The position numbers and the translations under genes are program-made. A stretch of DNA of 64,000 nt from Riptortus pedestris (taxonomy: Eukaryota; Arthropoda; Insecta; Hemiptera; Alydidae), in contig CM032231.1 of NCBI GenBank assembly GCA_019009955.1, forward strand, positions 89,873,501 through 89,937,500, read 5' to 3'. Position 1 is the stretch's first letter. Each line of letters begins with the position of its first letter. This document shows positions 23,530 to 36,399 of the stretch, in pieces. Under the pieces are notes generated by a model. That model was not told the DNA's origin and searched no databases. It saw only the letters and a list, made by a program, of their open reading frames with translations.

Positions 23530-23945
23530 CTAATGTATTTTTGCTACATCCATATCTATACTTTTGATAAACTTTATAAGTTCTTTATTATATTTGTTAA
23601 ATATAATATGAGGTGGTTCTGGCCAATTACCTCCTTTTAAAATTATTATCACTATTAAATTTGATCTATTTTGATTAAATGTTGTGCAGTCATAAAGTAT
23701 ATGTAAAAACGTTTGTGTTGTCTGTAAGTCGCAAGTACATTTGTCATTGTCTTGAATTTTAAATCTCGTTAAATAATGTCCTGTCTGTCCATGTTCCGTT
23801 AGAAATTGTGTGCATTTGTGATGGTGACTCTTAATTGTGTTGTAGTTGCTGTGAATTATATTGGTATGTATTGATGTAAGCTGTAAGATTTGTTACATGT
23901 CATCCATTCTCTGTTAAACTTATTGTGTCGGTACGTCTTTTTTAG
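23530..23945 (-). pseudogene. R1/Jockey-type LINE ORF2 C-terminus with zinc knuckle
   Basis: Read without a start codon. The minus frame ending at the stop 23530-23532 contains KCTQFLTEHGQTGHYLTRFK and then CTCDLQTTQTFLHILYDC. The latter is a C-x-C-x9-H-x4-C zinc knuckle, the hallmark at the end of ORF2 in R1, Jockey and I-type LINEs. It continues RSNLIVIIILKGGNWPEPPH to the stop. Upstream the frame shifts (NKFNREWMTCNKSYSLHQY). No RT domain was found upstream, so it is a truncated or decayed copy. I could not define the element's outer limits or a target duplication. Confidence 0.72.
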
Positions 23946-25095
23946 TGTATGAGAGTGGAACGAGGGCCTATTCTGGGTTTAGTTTTGTATCATGGTCAAT
24001 TGGGTTTAGCATATGAAATATTGCTGTTCATTCCACCAGTATGCAGATACTATTTTCAAATCTGTTGTTAGATAGGGCCATTAATGGCTGATCGTCGAAT
24101 ACTCATGAAAGCCATTTGCAAGTCTGCCGAATGTTCTTCAGTACAACAGCTTGAAAATAGTGTTCTTGCGTGGAAAGCTTTAGCCACTGTATAGTTCACT
24201 GAGATTTATGTTTTAATTATTATATTTTAGTTTTTGATATTTATTTTTAATTTTGTCCTTTCATTAGTTTTAAACTTTTAATTTTGCTCATAGTTTGTTT
24301 TCCATGTCTTGTTTTGTGTTACAGTATGTTTTAATAAACTTAATCTTGTTTGTAATTTGATTTATACAAAGACTTATTGAGATACAATGTCTCAACCGCA
24401 GAGTTCAAAATAAATAAAGCCCGAGATAAAGTGTTTATGGAATTTTAATTTATTTTTCAGCAGGCCTATAGAGTCGAGTCGTGTCCTCCAAAAACAATTG
24501 TGACGGAATTCACAAACTGATTTGACAATCAAAATCCACATTACTTTTGATACATTTTCCTCACAAAATATGTTATATGGGTCCTTGTAATTCTTGTGGT
24601 TTTTAGTTAACTTCTGAACAGAAATATTGGCGACCATATTAGTATCAACATAGTGTCAAGCCTTTATGTGTTATATCTTTTAGGCTTATGATTATATATT
24701 TGATTACAATTTCCGTGTTTGAAGTATATTTCTTTTCACTAATAAGGCCCTCTATAATTAAACGTTTTAGATATTGGGATTTATTTACGCTACTTAAATG
24801 AATCTGATTTTATTAAGTATAGTTTCTCTTAAAAGCATTGACACTATGGGTCTTTTTTACTTTTGCCAAATCAGTTATTTTTTTATGTTAATAGTGATTT
24901 ATCACACAGTTATTTAATAAGATAAGTCTATTTAAAAAAAAAAAAAATTATACATGAAGGAGGTTACCTACCTTCTACCTCCTAGTTTTTTAGAATCGTT
25001 AAAGTTGTTTTTTTTAATAATGAGGATTGAGTCATTGTGGGCAGGCGAAAAGGAGGAACAAAATTGTACTTGAAACCAGAAGATGCCTTCCAGAC
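23946..25095. other. no gene recognised
   Basis: Includes a short plus-strand frame near 24080-24190 (MADRRILMKAICKSAECSSV) and a minus frame at 24392-24637; neither matches a family known to me. A poly-A run lies near 24935. Confidence 0.4.
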
Positions 25096-25160
25096 TTGTT
25101 CAAAATTTCTTCAAATATCTATTGATCCTACCTAGGAGATGACGAAAATGAGGTCTGTTC

Positions 25161-25222
<62 letters not shown>

Positions 25223-25647
25223 CTGTTAACACTATAGCGTTTTTGTTTAATCGTCACCAAACGCGGTATTTAATCGTTTTATGTAAAAAGGAAGATCAAG
25301 TTCATAAACTGCTGAAATCGGACGAATGGGAGGGGGAGTTTAAAGGGGAGGATTTTCGAAAATTCGAAATATCTCCGATACTATACGTCGGATCGAAAAA
25401 TACACAGAATCAATCTTATTGAAAATTAAATTTACTATAAATATTGTTATATATATTTATTCTCTATCTTGAATATTAACCGAGATATTTGCATTTATAT
25501 TAAGTGTAACGGGCGAGCTATGGTACCCGCCGAAAGCTAGTTCGGCCGTTTCCGTAACTAATCGGCACTTGTATGAAGATTTCTTTATTTTATAACTTAT
25601 GTGGGAAATCTGCTTAGTTTACGCAGCCCCTGCGTGACGGACGTTTT
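25096..25647 (+). mobile_element. family A element, copy A9, 5'-truncated
   Basis: Starts at TTGTTCAAAATTTCTTCAAA without the palindrome. (TA)n at 25168-25217, then the conserved middle with GGGAGGGGGAGTTTAAAGGG, and an intact 3' hairpin with GCGTGACGGACG. Confidence 0.8.
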
Positions 25648-28600
25648 TTGTTTACAATTTGTTAAATACGTTACTTTGATCATCAGCTCTTCACTAGCAT
25701 TAATTTAATAAAAAGATAAATCTCTTTACTAAGAGAGAGTGGAAAGATCGAGAGAATACATAAGTGACTTGATGACCAACAGCTGTCATCAATGAGTATC
25801 TGTGGTTTTAGAAGCTAGTCTAAAAGTTTAAGAGAACGCTCCAAATTAAATACATTTTTGAACAAGGTCCATAATTATGTGAATGAGGGTTCATGAAATA
25901 GGCATTTCGATATGGTATACTACTTTCGACATAAATTAAATGCATTATGCAGATCAGTATACACGAATCATTCAGGCCTAAATACAATTAATGTAGACAT
26001 AATTAGTGGTTTGGAAGCTTTGAATGATATTGTGAACGGTGCTTTCATGATTACAGACATTCCTATGCGAATTTTAAACGAGGCTGACGGTCTAGGAGCA
26101 GACGCCGACATAGCTCGCTTATAAACAAAGTAAACATAGGGTCTGTGTTTGTTCGAGAAGAATCCATTTCTGCTCGGCCTGCTGACTCGCTAGGATTCCT
26201 GTCATGGTCAGCCGCGACGAACGTGCTTCTCCCACAGAAGACCGTCAATTCAAATTCGTATTGACCAAGTCAAAAAGAAGTTCCAATATAAAACAAACAC
26301 AACACGAGAACTCAGCGTATTTCTTTTTTCTTAAATAAAAACTCAGTTAGAAATGAGGGCAAATCTCTCTCAGGTCAGTCTAACCGAGTATAAAAGATTC
26401 GTTGGAAAATATTTTATTTTAAGGCATTTGCTAGATATTTATATGTATTCCTTGAACTCTGATGTTTCCAGCTAGAAATCATATTAGACATGGAGCTTAA
26501 GAGGCTTGGGACAAAATTATGTCTTTGTATTTTGTTACAGTAATCCACAGAACTTACATTAGTAAAGAACAACCTCTACAGAGAAATTCCTCGAATACTG
26601 AGAAATTCGCTCATAAGGAGACTCAAATCAAAACCACAAACTCAAAGCATGTGCAAATATGATGAATATAATAATAAATAAAATATGGATTTATAAATCC
26701 CTTATTTCAATTAAATCAGCTAAATATACTTCAGGAGCAATGAGCTCAAAAAATAATGCATCGGAAATAAAAGACCCAACACTACACAACACCTACTATT
26801 GCTCTTTAGGACATAACAATTTCAGTTTCTAAAATAATATGAAACTGGTGAAATTCAATTTTGCCAATTATTTCGCGTTGTGAATTTATATCAAGATCTG
26901 GTACCAAACTCAAAAAATAAAAGAAGCCAGACATTAATACCGCGCAACAGATTTATATCGAAGACGAATATGTGAAGTTATTTCGTCCTCATAATTGCTG
27001 AACGAAGTAGACTATTTCAAAGCCTGTAGAATTTTACAAAGGATGGAAAGCCCAATTTCTAATGCCACTTCATAGATCACAAAGGTAAAAAGGACAATAT
27101 TTTATTCAGCAATAACTGGGAATCCCTCTTGGCAAAATTTAAAATCAGATAAATGGCTGTTAAAGCAGCATAATGTCACCAATGTGCGTAAGATGGAGGC
27201 TGAACCATGTTTCCAAATTCTGCTCCAAATCTTAAACTTGCAAAATCTGTGCGGACCCAAAGCATTAAGACTCTCATGACCAGGGTTCCTTCTGTTGGGG
27301 AGCTCACCACAGGAACCCATCGATTGGTGAAAGAATAGAATAAATCAATATATCATTTCCTGGGATTTATTATTATCCGACCAAATCATTCTCTAATATC
27401 AGAAAAAATGTCTAGCCATTGACGTAAATGAACCGAATAACTAGGGTAGCAGTTCACTCAATATGAACTGGTCATTTAAAATAACAGACATATATGATAG
27501 ATGAAATAGTTAAAATGTTCCATGTCCGATATAATTGAACATTAGTCGACTGGAACAAGAACCGATGTAATCCAGCAATCAAGGAAAAATCACTATTGTA
27601 GAAAACATTACACTATGAAACAAATATACTTATCAAATGAAGGACCTTTGAAAATAACTATATTAGAAAACAAAAACACATTTCCTTGCTTTGTTTTCAT
27701 TTTGATCGAGAAACTCAATTTAATTTTTTAAACGAATCGAGGAGAAAACGTAGGGAAAAGAAACACGAAAATATTAATAATTAAAATCTCAAAATAAGGG
27801 AAGGATCTCTTCATTCTATAATAAATAAATCAAGTCTAAAAAATAATAATAAGAATATTTCATCCCTAACATTAAAAAATGCATCGTTATTCTTAAAATT
27901 GCTTTTCTTTTCTAACTTCATTTTAAATTTATATTTTCATACATTACGATTTGTAGATTCATTTCAGATCAGAGTTCTTTGAGAGACAGTAATTTATCAT
28001 TACATTGTTTCCAAACAGGGACTTTCAATAGCACTTATGGGATTGAGTAATATTAATATATGGCTTATTGATTTCCCTTAAAAGATATAATACATAAATG
28101 CACTACGTCGTTAATTTAAATTGATTTGATTATTTCTACCATACACTTTAACCCTTTTAAACTAAATAATACACCGTAATTGTTTAGCCCCGTGAGGTAT
28201 TTATTTCTTTAAGGACTGAAGGCAGAGAGTATATACAGTATTCTATTAGAGAGTTGGCCGAGGAGGAGGTTAATTCGTAAATCTAAAGGAGAGGAAACTG
28301 TTTTCTCAACAGCATTTGATAGCCTGTATGGCTTTGGTGGGTGATGTGGTGGCACAATATACCAAAGCTAAATATTTCTTTATTGAAGTCGCTACTCGAA
28401 TTCCTCACGATGCTGAGTAGACACAAAAGGGACATGTAGAAGTCCGATCTCTTCATGAAGTAACGCCTAAATAAAATTTAGAGTGTGGTCCTGGCGTTTG
28501 TTCATGAAATGATTGGTAAAATTGCCAGTGTTTACCACTAGAGTGTCGCCCCTGTAATATATTAATGAAAATATGTTTGCAAGTGAAATTTACGTTAAAT

Positions 28601-29209
28601 AAACAACAATATACATTTAATTAATATAATTAACTCTGATTTTAACTAATAAAGGAGTGTGCAAGACTGCAACACTTTTATAGTAATTTAAAGGTTAAAT
28701 CTTAACTTTAAAACTAAAAAGTTTTAATATTTTACTTGAAGTAACCCTATGAAGTTTATTTTACATTTGCATTGTCCTACTCATTATATGTTATTTGTAC
28801 ATAAAAGTACTTTTGATCTCATTTACAAATCATGAGTGCATAATATAACGGTATATAATTATATTTATACAATAATAAGATGTTTTCTATTAGTACGAGA
28901 AAGTGGGGTAAAACCGGGTAGCTAAGGTTTGAAGGCTTCCAGAAAACACACTTTTTACCACAAATAAGTAAAGTTTTGTTGAAATAAAGTCCACTTATCT
29001 GTTGAAGTAACTACAGCTTCAAAAACAAAATCTAAATTTTTAAAGAAGTTTTACCCTACTTTTTTTTTGTAAAAAGTAAATTCATAGTTGCAAGATTTAT
29101 CATATTGTATTGCTTCTTCTACAAAGGTGGATTGTAGTTTTCTGATATCAGGCCGACTGAAGAGCATACAACAGCTAAGAGGAGGTACTCGGTTTCTCCC
29201 GACTACCCG
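25648..29209. other. 3.6 kb without a recognised element
   Basis: The longest apparently unique interval in the window. Frames at 25912-26124, 26063-26248 and 27102-27320 lack motifs. No exon-like run with consistent splice sites stands out by eye, but a short exon could be missed. Confidence 0.45.
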
Positions 29210-29320
29210 GTTTTAGCAGATTTCCCTTAAGGGAAATCAGCTATTGAGGTCGTACTCATGCCGCGATTTTCGAAAAATTTCTTCAAATGTCCATCGATCC
29301 TACCCAGGAGATGATGAGGA
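29210..29320 (+). mobile_element. family A 5' half, copy A10 (partner of the 3' half at 32789)
   Basis: TTTTAGCAGATTTCCCTTAA and the CCATCGATCCTACCCAGGAG block are intact. The copy then gives way to a family B start (ACTAGCTAAGGTACCCGG). The missing 3' half, beginning at the (TA)n, resumes at 32789, so two B copies appear to sit inside one A. Confidence 0.75.
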
Positions 29321-29326
29321 AATGAT

Positions 29327-31175
29327 ACTAGCTAAGGTACCCGGCGATGCCCGGGAAATCATTGTTGACTTACTAAAGATGGTATTTTGATAGCAAGACT
29401 TCAATGTGTACAATTACACTTCCATCCAAGACGTAATGGTTTTCCGAAATAGCCAACCCTGAAGTGTAACTTCAGGGGATTGATATAATAGAAATTTTAG
29501 TTTTGAAGAATAAATGAAAATGTGTTCCTAATCTATCCCTCTACACTTTTTGACTCACTTTTTTTCAATAATTCAAACCATAATCATGGGTAGCATTTAT
29601 TACAATTAAATATCATATATAATGAACATATTTCCTTTCAAAAGCCAATCCGAGCTCATATAATATAAGGCAAAGTTTTTGCACGTAAGATTATATTTGT
29701 AATAGCGAATCACACTGGAAACTACTTTCAGTAATGCCAGACGGGAAATTAGTAAACTCAATTATCTAGTAAGGCTCCATTCATCTTCCGTTCCCGCATG
29801 AGACCTCTCAAAATTCTTCTACTTAAATTATTGATTCAAAACATTATTTTAATAATTTATCTACTCGATGGAACTAATTAATAGTGGTACCCAGAAAATA
29901 TCATAACATATCGAGTTTAAACGCATATTGTTTTTTGTCATAATGACATTACCATTAACGTTTAATTATTATGATAACACATATTTGTTTCAATAACATC
30001 AGGTTACATTATACAAATTAAATAATGGAAATGCTCTTATAGTTCATATTTCTATTGGAAATAAATTACAAAGTTAATTTCTAGGTAAAATAAATAAATG
30101 AGGAGGGGGCGACGAAAATTTATAACCTCACTAATCCGAATCATACTTTGAACTATCATATAAGATGAAAACATAACATCATTTGTCATAATATTCATTT
30201 ATTAAAAACCATTAAATAAGTACTAATATAATTATTGACTCCCGTTTAGCGTATATCCCGTGTTTACATCATTTTACGACAAAAGTTAATGTACACAAAA
30301 GTTACTCTAAATAACAAAGTAAACAACTTTTGTTATGTGCATGTTTGCCGAAAAACTAATAGAAAATAAAAAAAGCTAGTTTTTATTTCAGCCACTCTTA
30401 TAATCCCCACTCCCCTCTGAACCTAAAATTTTTAATATAGCTTATAATCATGGAAGAATTAATGATAATTCACACACCGAGTTGAGTTCGCTTCATTCGT
30501 TAGTGCCCAACAAAATTTTTGGCTCTCGCTTTAGATTTTAGTGTATATTTCGTTTATACTTTTCTATACGACAAAAGTGAATATAACAAAAGTTACTTTA
30601 TATAGAAAAATAAACTACTTTTGTCATGTGCATAAAAGAAACCCCAATTGAAAACGAAATACAGCTATTTTTAAATTCAGGCCTCTCTTAAAACCCCCAC
30701 TCCTGCCCGTCCCCTGAAATGTTGGTATGGCTCATTATAAGGAAGGTGTTAGTGCTAATACACATACCGAGTTTCATTTAGTTCCGTTAAGTCTTTCGTG
30801 CGAAAAAAGTGTATAAAATAAAAGTTACTCTAAATAACAAAATAAACAACTTTTGTTATGTTCATATTTCCCGAAAAACGAATAGGAAACGAAATATCGC
30901 TATTTTTACTTTCTAGCTTCCCTTATAACCCCCACTCCTGTTCGCCTCAGAGAAAATTAATATAGCCTAAAGTCTAAGTTGGGTTAGTAGTAATATACAT
31001 ACCAAGTTTCATAATATTCGGTTCAGCCGTTTATGCGTGAAAAGGTAACAAACAAACAAACATACACGAAAGAAACAAAATGCAGATATGGTGTCTATGA
31101 CATGTGAAACGAAAAGTTATTGTGAAATTTTGCGAAAAAAATCAATGTACAGACAGAGGTTACAATTTTATATAT
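29327..31175 (+). mobile_element. family B element, copy B4 (long-leader subfamily)
   Basis: Starts ACTAGCTAAGGTACCCGGC and carries a ~900-bp AT-rich leader shared with the copies at 44759 and 48088 (AAGAATAAATGAAAATGTGT, ATAATTCAAACCATAATCAT). The ~300-bp units follow from about 30230. It ends AGACAGAGGTTACAATTTTA and a very short (TA)n. Confidence 0.72.
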
Positions 31176-31179
31176 ATAC

Positions 31180-32780
31180 TAGCTCAGATACCCGGCTTCG
31201 CCCGGGAATTGATTTGAGGCTGAATGGTGATGGTATTTTTATGGCAAGGATTTACTTTGCACAATATTTTGACATTTACCCGTGTCAGTGTTTAGGGTTA
31301 ATACCCGTTGTTGTCATTTGTTATGTAAGTCTTCACTGTCCTCCAAAGTGTCATATTTCCCGTCTCCTGTGCATTATGCATAGATTTCAGCTATTAAGGA
31401 CTAAATATTAATATTGATTTGAATTAATTTTTCCAGCTGAGGTACCTGATAGTTCAAATAGGAATGAATTGTTGAGCATATCAATATTTCTATGCAAATT
31501 ACTTCCTCCACACATTGTTCCTGGAGAAATGTATAAAAAAAAAAAAGTTAGTCTAAATAACAAAGTAAACAACTTTTGTTATGTGCATGTTTGTCGAAAA
31601 ATAAATAGACAATGAAATATCGCGAATTTTTATTTCAGGCCTCCCTTATAACCCCCACTCCCGTTCTAACCTAAACATTTTAATATAGCTTATAATCATG
31701 GAAGAATTAATGATAATTGACATACCGAGTTTTTTTAGTTCGGTTCAATCGCTAGCTCCCAATAAAATAGTTGACTCCCGCTTTAGTTTATAGTGTATAT
31801 CTCGTTTATACATTGTTAAAAGACAAAAATGAATATTACAAATTTTACTCTAAATAACAAAATAAACAACTTTTGCTATGTTCATATTTGCCGAAAAACG
31901 AAATACCGCTATTTTAAATTCAGGCCTCCCTTACAACCCCCACTCCTGCCCGTCCCTAGAAATGTTGGTATGGCTTATTATAATGAAAGCGTTAGTGCTA
32001 ATACACATACCGAGTTTTATTTATTTCGGTTGGGTCTTTTGTCCCAAATGAAATTGTTCACTTCCGCTATAGGTTTTAGCGTATATCTCGTTTATAATTC
32101 GGTATACGATAAAAGTGTATATAACAAAAGTTACTCTAAATAAGAAAATACATAACTTTTGCTAGGTTCATATTTGCCGAAAAACCAATAGGAAACGAAA
32201 TATTGCTATTTTAATTTCTGGCTTCCCTTATAACCCCCACTCCTGCCCGTCCCTAGAAATGTTGGTATGGCTTGTTATAATGAAAGCGTTAGTGCTAATA
32301 TACATTCCGAGTTTTATTTATTTCGGTTGGGTCTTTTGTCCCAAATAAAATTGTTCACTTCCGCTATAGGTTTTAGCGTATATCTCGTTTATAATTCGGT
32401 ATACGATAAAAGTATATATAACAAAAGTTATTCTAAATAACAAAATAAACCACTTTCTTCATGTTCATATTTGCCGAAAAACTAATAGGAAACGAAATAT
32501 CGCTATTTTTAATTTCTGGCTTCCCTTATAACCCCCACTCCTGTTCATCTCAGAGAATTTTAATATAGCCTAAAGTCTAAGTTGGGTTAGTAGTAATATA
32601 AATACCAAGTTTCATAAAATTCGGTTTATATGCGTATAATATAATATGCGTGAAAAGGTAACATACAAACAAACAAACATACACGAAAGAAACAAAATGC
32701 AGTTATGGTGTCTATGACATGTTAAACGAAAAGTTATCGTGAAATTTCGCGAAAAAAATCAATGTACAGACAGAGGTTAC

Positions 32781-32788
<8 letters not shown>
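31180..32788 (+). mobile_element. family B element, copy B5
   Basis: Begins CTAGCTCAGATACCCGGCTT directly after B4, separated only by a few TA units. It contains about four tandem units; the AACTTTTG..ATGTTCATATTTGCC landmark recurs near 31571, 31869, 32154 and 32453. It ends in a long (TA)n that continues into a family A half. Confidence 0.75.
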
Positions 32789-32837
<49 letters not shown>

Positions 32838-32894
32838 TGTTGACGCTCTAGTGGTTGCAATTTTTGTTTGATCGCTACGAAACTCGATATTTAA

Positions 32895-34242
32895 CCCTTA
32901 ACTGGCCAAGGTGTCTTTAAAGACACCGTTCATATTTAACCCTTTCAGAGAGCAACTGCTTCTATTCTTACCCCTTTTGGGCCACAGTCCACACCCCTGT
33001 AACCTCCCAAGCATGGACATATGCGGCACAAGTCCATTTATTGTTATTGGAGCTAATTACTAGCAATATACTGAAGAAAATCATAATTTTTTACCACCCT
33101 ACTTCACACTAGTTGCCAGGGAAGTTTCTAATACATTAAAATATACGCTATTCGATTTAAATATGAACCAAAATGGGTGATTTAGTTGTAAAGGATTGTA
33201 TTATGTTCCTATGTGTTTCATTTTCCATTCAGGAGAGAAATAGAGTTTTAGCATGGATTTTAAGGATGGTGTACTTAAGTTCACCCTGGCCAAATACCAA
33301 CAAATTTGCCCAAGGGGCATGATTTTATATTATTTCTTACTTTTACCACTTTAATTAACAGATACTTATAAAAGTCGAGGTGAAACCATTTTTCTCTTTG
33401 CTACCAAAATTTAGTAACACCTCTGATGAAGAAGAAAGCAACAATGAAGGAGAAAATGCAGAAGGATGCCCCAAAATGGATGAAGGAAATTTTCAAACTG
33501 AAATGAATGAAATATTGGAACATTTCAATATTGAGGGTGAAAGAGGGAAGAGGATGTTATGAAGAATATGTTGATAACAAAAAGTGTATCAGCATTATTA
33601 AATTGTATGACAACAAAGTGTTGACCTTAGTGACATGTTTGTTGCACTTTATAGAACAGGTTACCGCTCCCACAAATATTACATGAATATTTTCAGCTAA
33701 TAATTGTATTTGGTGGTTAATAACGTATTGCTATTGCACAAAAGGAACACCCTAAAAAAAAAAATGTATTTAAAACAATTTCGAATACACATTGTAGAGG
33801 ATACACCACCAATTGCAGCCAAGAACTGCTGCAGCTCAGGAAACAGGAAAAGGCTCTGTTTCCTTGAATGAATGGAAGGTTTAATGATATTTTTGACGGA
33901 TTTATATTTTGTATACAATGTACTTATTTTTTATTTACAACACGTTTCTTTTATTACATAATAAATTATTTAATTACATTTTTAGAAACTATTTCAGTTT
34001 ATTAATATAACTTACAGACAGCACCATTGATTTACGGTGATTGGCCAGAGTGTACTTAAAGACACCACTAAGGTTTTAGGGTAACTGGCCAAGGTGTACT
34101 TAAAGACACCATGTAATATTTTTGTTCAGAAAAAAAAAATAAGTAAAACCTTACATATTCTATTTATTAGGAACGCAAATAATGTGTTTTTAAGAAAAAT
34201 TTTCATTTCAAGTCATTTTTTGAGTTCCTGGCCAATTAAGGG
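32895..34242. mobile_element. piggyBac-type TTAA element P1, non-autonomous
   Basis: 1348 bp, flanked by TTAA at 32891-32894 and 34243-34246. Terminal inverted repeats are CCCTTAACTGGCCAAGG and, from the right, CCCTTAATTGGCCAGG. The perfect 18-bp palindrome GGTGTCTTTAAAGACACC lies just inside the left end (32910-32927); near-copies lie at 34049-34066 and 34093-34110. It carries transposase remnants. Confidence 0.85.
33380..33860 (+). pseudogene. piggyBac-family transposase remnant
   Basis: The left part (33380-33562) is a 60-codon acidic frame with DEEESNNEGENAEG, compatible with the acidic N-terminus of piggyBac transposases but not diagnostic. The right part is diagnostic: from about 33617 the frame reads SVDLSDMFVALYRTGYRSHK, matching the conserved GVDxxDMxxxxYRTxxRxxxW/YY block after the DDE core. 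A frame-shifted continuation resembles the NxWLLYxRxxxKKxxxxxFR segment (YCYCTKGTPKKKMYLKQFRI). The catalytic core between them is deleted, so no active enzyme is possible. Confidence 0.7.
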
Positions 34243-34823
34243 TTAATCGTTTTATGTAAAAAGACAGATCAAGTTCGTCAATGGCTGAAATCGGACCAGA
34301 GGGAGGAGGGTTTAGAGGGGGAAACTTCGAAAATTCGTATAGAACCAATCATATTGCAAATTAAATTTACTATAAATATTGTTATATACATTTATTCTCT
34401 ATCTTGAATATCAACCGAGATATTTGCATTTTTATGAAGCCTGTGGTCGGGTACAGTTCGGATTAGGTCGGCCATTTCCGTCATTGCTCGGCTCAGGTGG
34501 AAGCTTCTTCTAACCTCACCTGTCGTTTCTAACCTTACCTTACCTTCGTTACTTTGTGAGATTAATGGAAATACGTTCTGTTCATCCGCCCACCCCCCTT
34601 CTTTAGTTCTTGGACTACTATAATTTGAGTTATTAAAATATAAATTATTCTTACAATTCAGAACCCGTTTTAGTTGGGAATTTATTTTAATTAACTGAAA
34701 GATTTCTCATTACCGTTTGTATTTAATCACGGTGGTGTTGTGTTACCAGTATGGAGATTTCTCTATTGTATAACTTCACATGGGAAATCTGCTTAGTTTA
34801 CCCAGCCCCTTGAGGGACTTTTT

Positions 34824-35013
34824 ATCCTACTCTCCCCTACGTTTTTTTTTTTGGCATTTTTATTATATATGCATATAACAGTTAAATATTAAATAGTAGA
34901 AAGTCTGTATAGTAGAGTAGTAGCAGTTGCAAGTATTAAAGTGAGTAGCGTCAAGGTATCAAATCCATGTAAGTAGGATTTCGTGTCCCTTAAGTGCTTG
35001 TGATAAGAATAAA
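34824..35013. other. spacer
   Basis: Short AT-rich sequence with a T-run at 34842. It ends in the left target duplication of the next SINE. Confidence 0.4.
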
Positions 35014-35231
35014 TTACTTATTTACGTCCACATTTTGTAACTAAAGCTAATTAGGACGGGTTATCTACGGGCTACCCTTTTCTAGCTATGGTGGGACTAT
35101 GTTTTATATAATGAATTCCGTCACTAAATAAATTCCTATTGCCAAGCGAGAATCGAACTCGCCACTCTAGGTTTACCATGTGAGATTAAGGCTAACTCTT
35201 TAGCTCACATGGCTAACCTGAGCCCCCTTCA
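35014..35231 (-). mobile_element. tRNA-derived SINE, copy 2
   Basis: Minus-strand copy: GGGGGCTCAGGTTAGCCATG head, the B-box-like GAGTTCGATTCTCGC, and the ACCCGTCCTAATTAGC tail region. The imperfect direct repeats TGTGATAAGAATAAA (34999-35013) and TGTGATAAGATAAA (35232-35245) flank it. Confidence 0.85.
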
Positions 35232-35245
35232 TGTGATAAGATAAA

Positions 35246-36159
35246 ATGTGTCTCTTTAATTAAACTTACATATCTCTTGTAACGTAGACTTGTAAGATAA
35301 TACTAAGTGTATTATTGTGTTTTTTAAATCTCCGCTTCTGGGGGATTCGTGACCGTTTGAGAGCCAGAAACCATCTCATCCTATCGATTTCTTGTCCGTA
35401 CGATTGTTTATTTTGTCCAACGTTGTTACGTCCCGGATAGTACCAAAGGAGAGGAAACTCGCCGGTGATTTGCTGGAACAAATGGGTAGGACGAATTAGA
35501 CTACATTGATCTGCCATAACAGTGTTAATAGCTGGACGTGTATTGGAGTAGTTGACTCGACTAGTCGGTGCAACTAAATGAAACTGACTACTAACTGTTA
35601 GGTGGAAATAGAGCTGTGGACATTGATCTCATTACAGCTAATACCTCGGATTAATCAGGGTGAACCTTTCCCTCTCCTGTATTTAACCTATCAGCTCTCA
35701 TTTCCAGTCATTTGTAAACCTATAAACAGCTATACTCAGGATTATAGATGAACAACGCCAATTTTGAAAGTATATGTGACATTCAACCTATCCGACGGTT
35801 GAAACTTTTCAGAAGATATGGATATGGTCTAAATCCCTTGAAAAGGAGTATGGAATTTCAAACGAACTGCACAAATTGAGGTAACTGGATCTTTGTACAT
35901 TAGACCTGAATAGCTAACATTAATATTATATGTCCGTCTATAAATACCTCAATAGCTGATTTCCCTCATGAAAAATCTACTATAAGGACCTCTGTCATAA
36001 AATCAATACTAACGTGCCATGAGGACTAAGCCGTCCATACTTTTCCTAACAATGAGCTCTTCATTGTATCATTGCTCTTTATTGTTTTATTCTTGTTCAG
36101 AACACAATATTTTCATGGGTTATTAATAAAAACCATTTTTTTTTCTCGCGCGAAATTTA
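35246..36159. other. no gene recognised
   Basis: The minus frame 35266-35517 (83 codons) lacks a motif. A small family A relic lies near 35940. Confidence 0.4.
35940..35980 (-). mobile_element. family A 5'-end relic
   Basis: ACCTCAATAGCTGATTTCCC followed by a decayed palindrome arm. About 40 bp remain. Confidence 0.55.
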
Positions 36160-36399
36160 TTGATACTGCCCTACACGTATCGTGGCTTACATGGCACCTC
36201 TTCAGGGGCTATCCATTTCTAAAGTGCTTGTTTCCATCTTACCTTCGATAAGACTGTCCTCACTGAGGAGGTAGTTCATACTGAGGTCCCCGAAGCAGAT
36301 GAAATCAGCTGACTATACATCGATTATTTACATATCAACCTTGAACTCGATTATTTCGAATCATAATTTAAAATCGATTATGTTTAAGATAAAATGTTA

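Larger units (their letters stand above)
32789..34823 (+). mobile_element. family A 3' half, copy A11, split by a piggyBac-type element
   Basis: (TA)n, TGTCTGTTGACGCTCTAG and AACTCGATATT run up to 32894. The copy resumes at 34243 with TTAATCGTTTTATGTAAAAA and ends near CCAGCCCCTTGAGGGACTTT. Removing the insert and one TTAA restores the normal A sequence GATATTTAATCGTTTTATG. Confidence 0.8.

Noticed and set aside
31088..31411. 107-codon frame starting MVSMTCETKSYCEILRKKSM, also seen at 8424-8720
   Set aside because: It spans the end of one family B copy and the start of the next. Its recurrence reflects the repeat, and the frame is broken in other copies.
31829..32143. 104-codon frame NNKINNFCYVHICRKTKYRY, similar to frames at 7356 and 40618
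   Set aside because: This is the ~300-bp monomer of family B. Copies differ by frameshifts and stops, with no codon-position pattern.
33697..33918. 73-codon minus-strand frame in element P1
   Set aside because: It is the antisense of the plus-strand transposase remnant.
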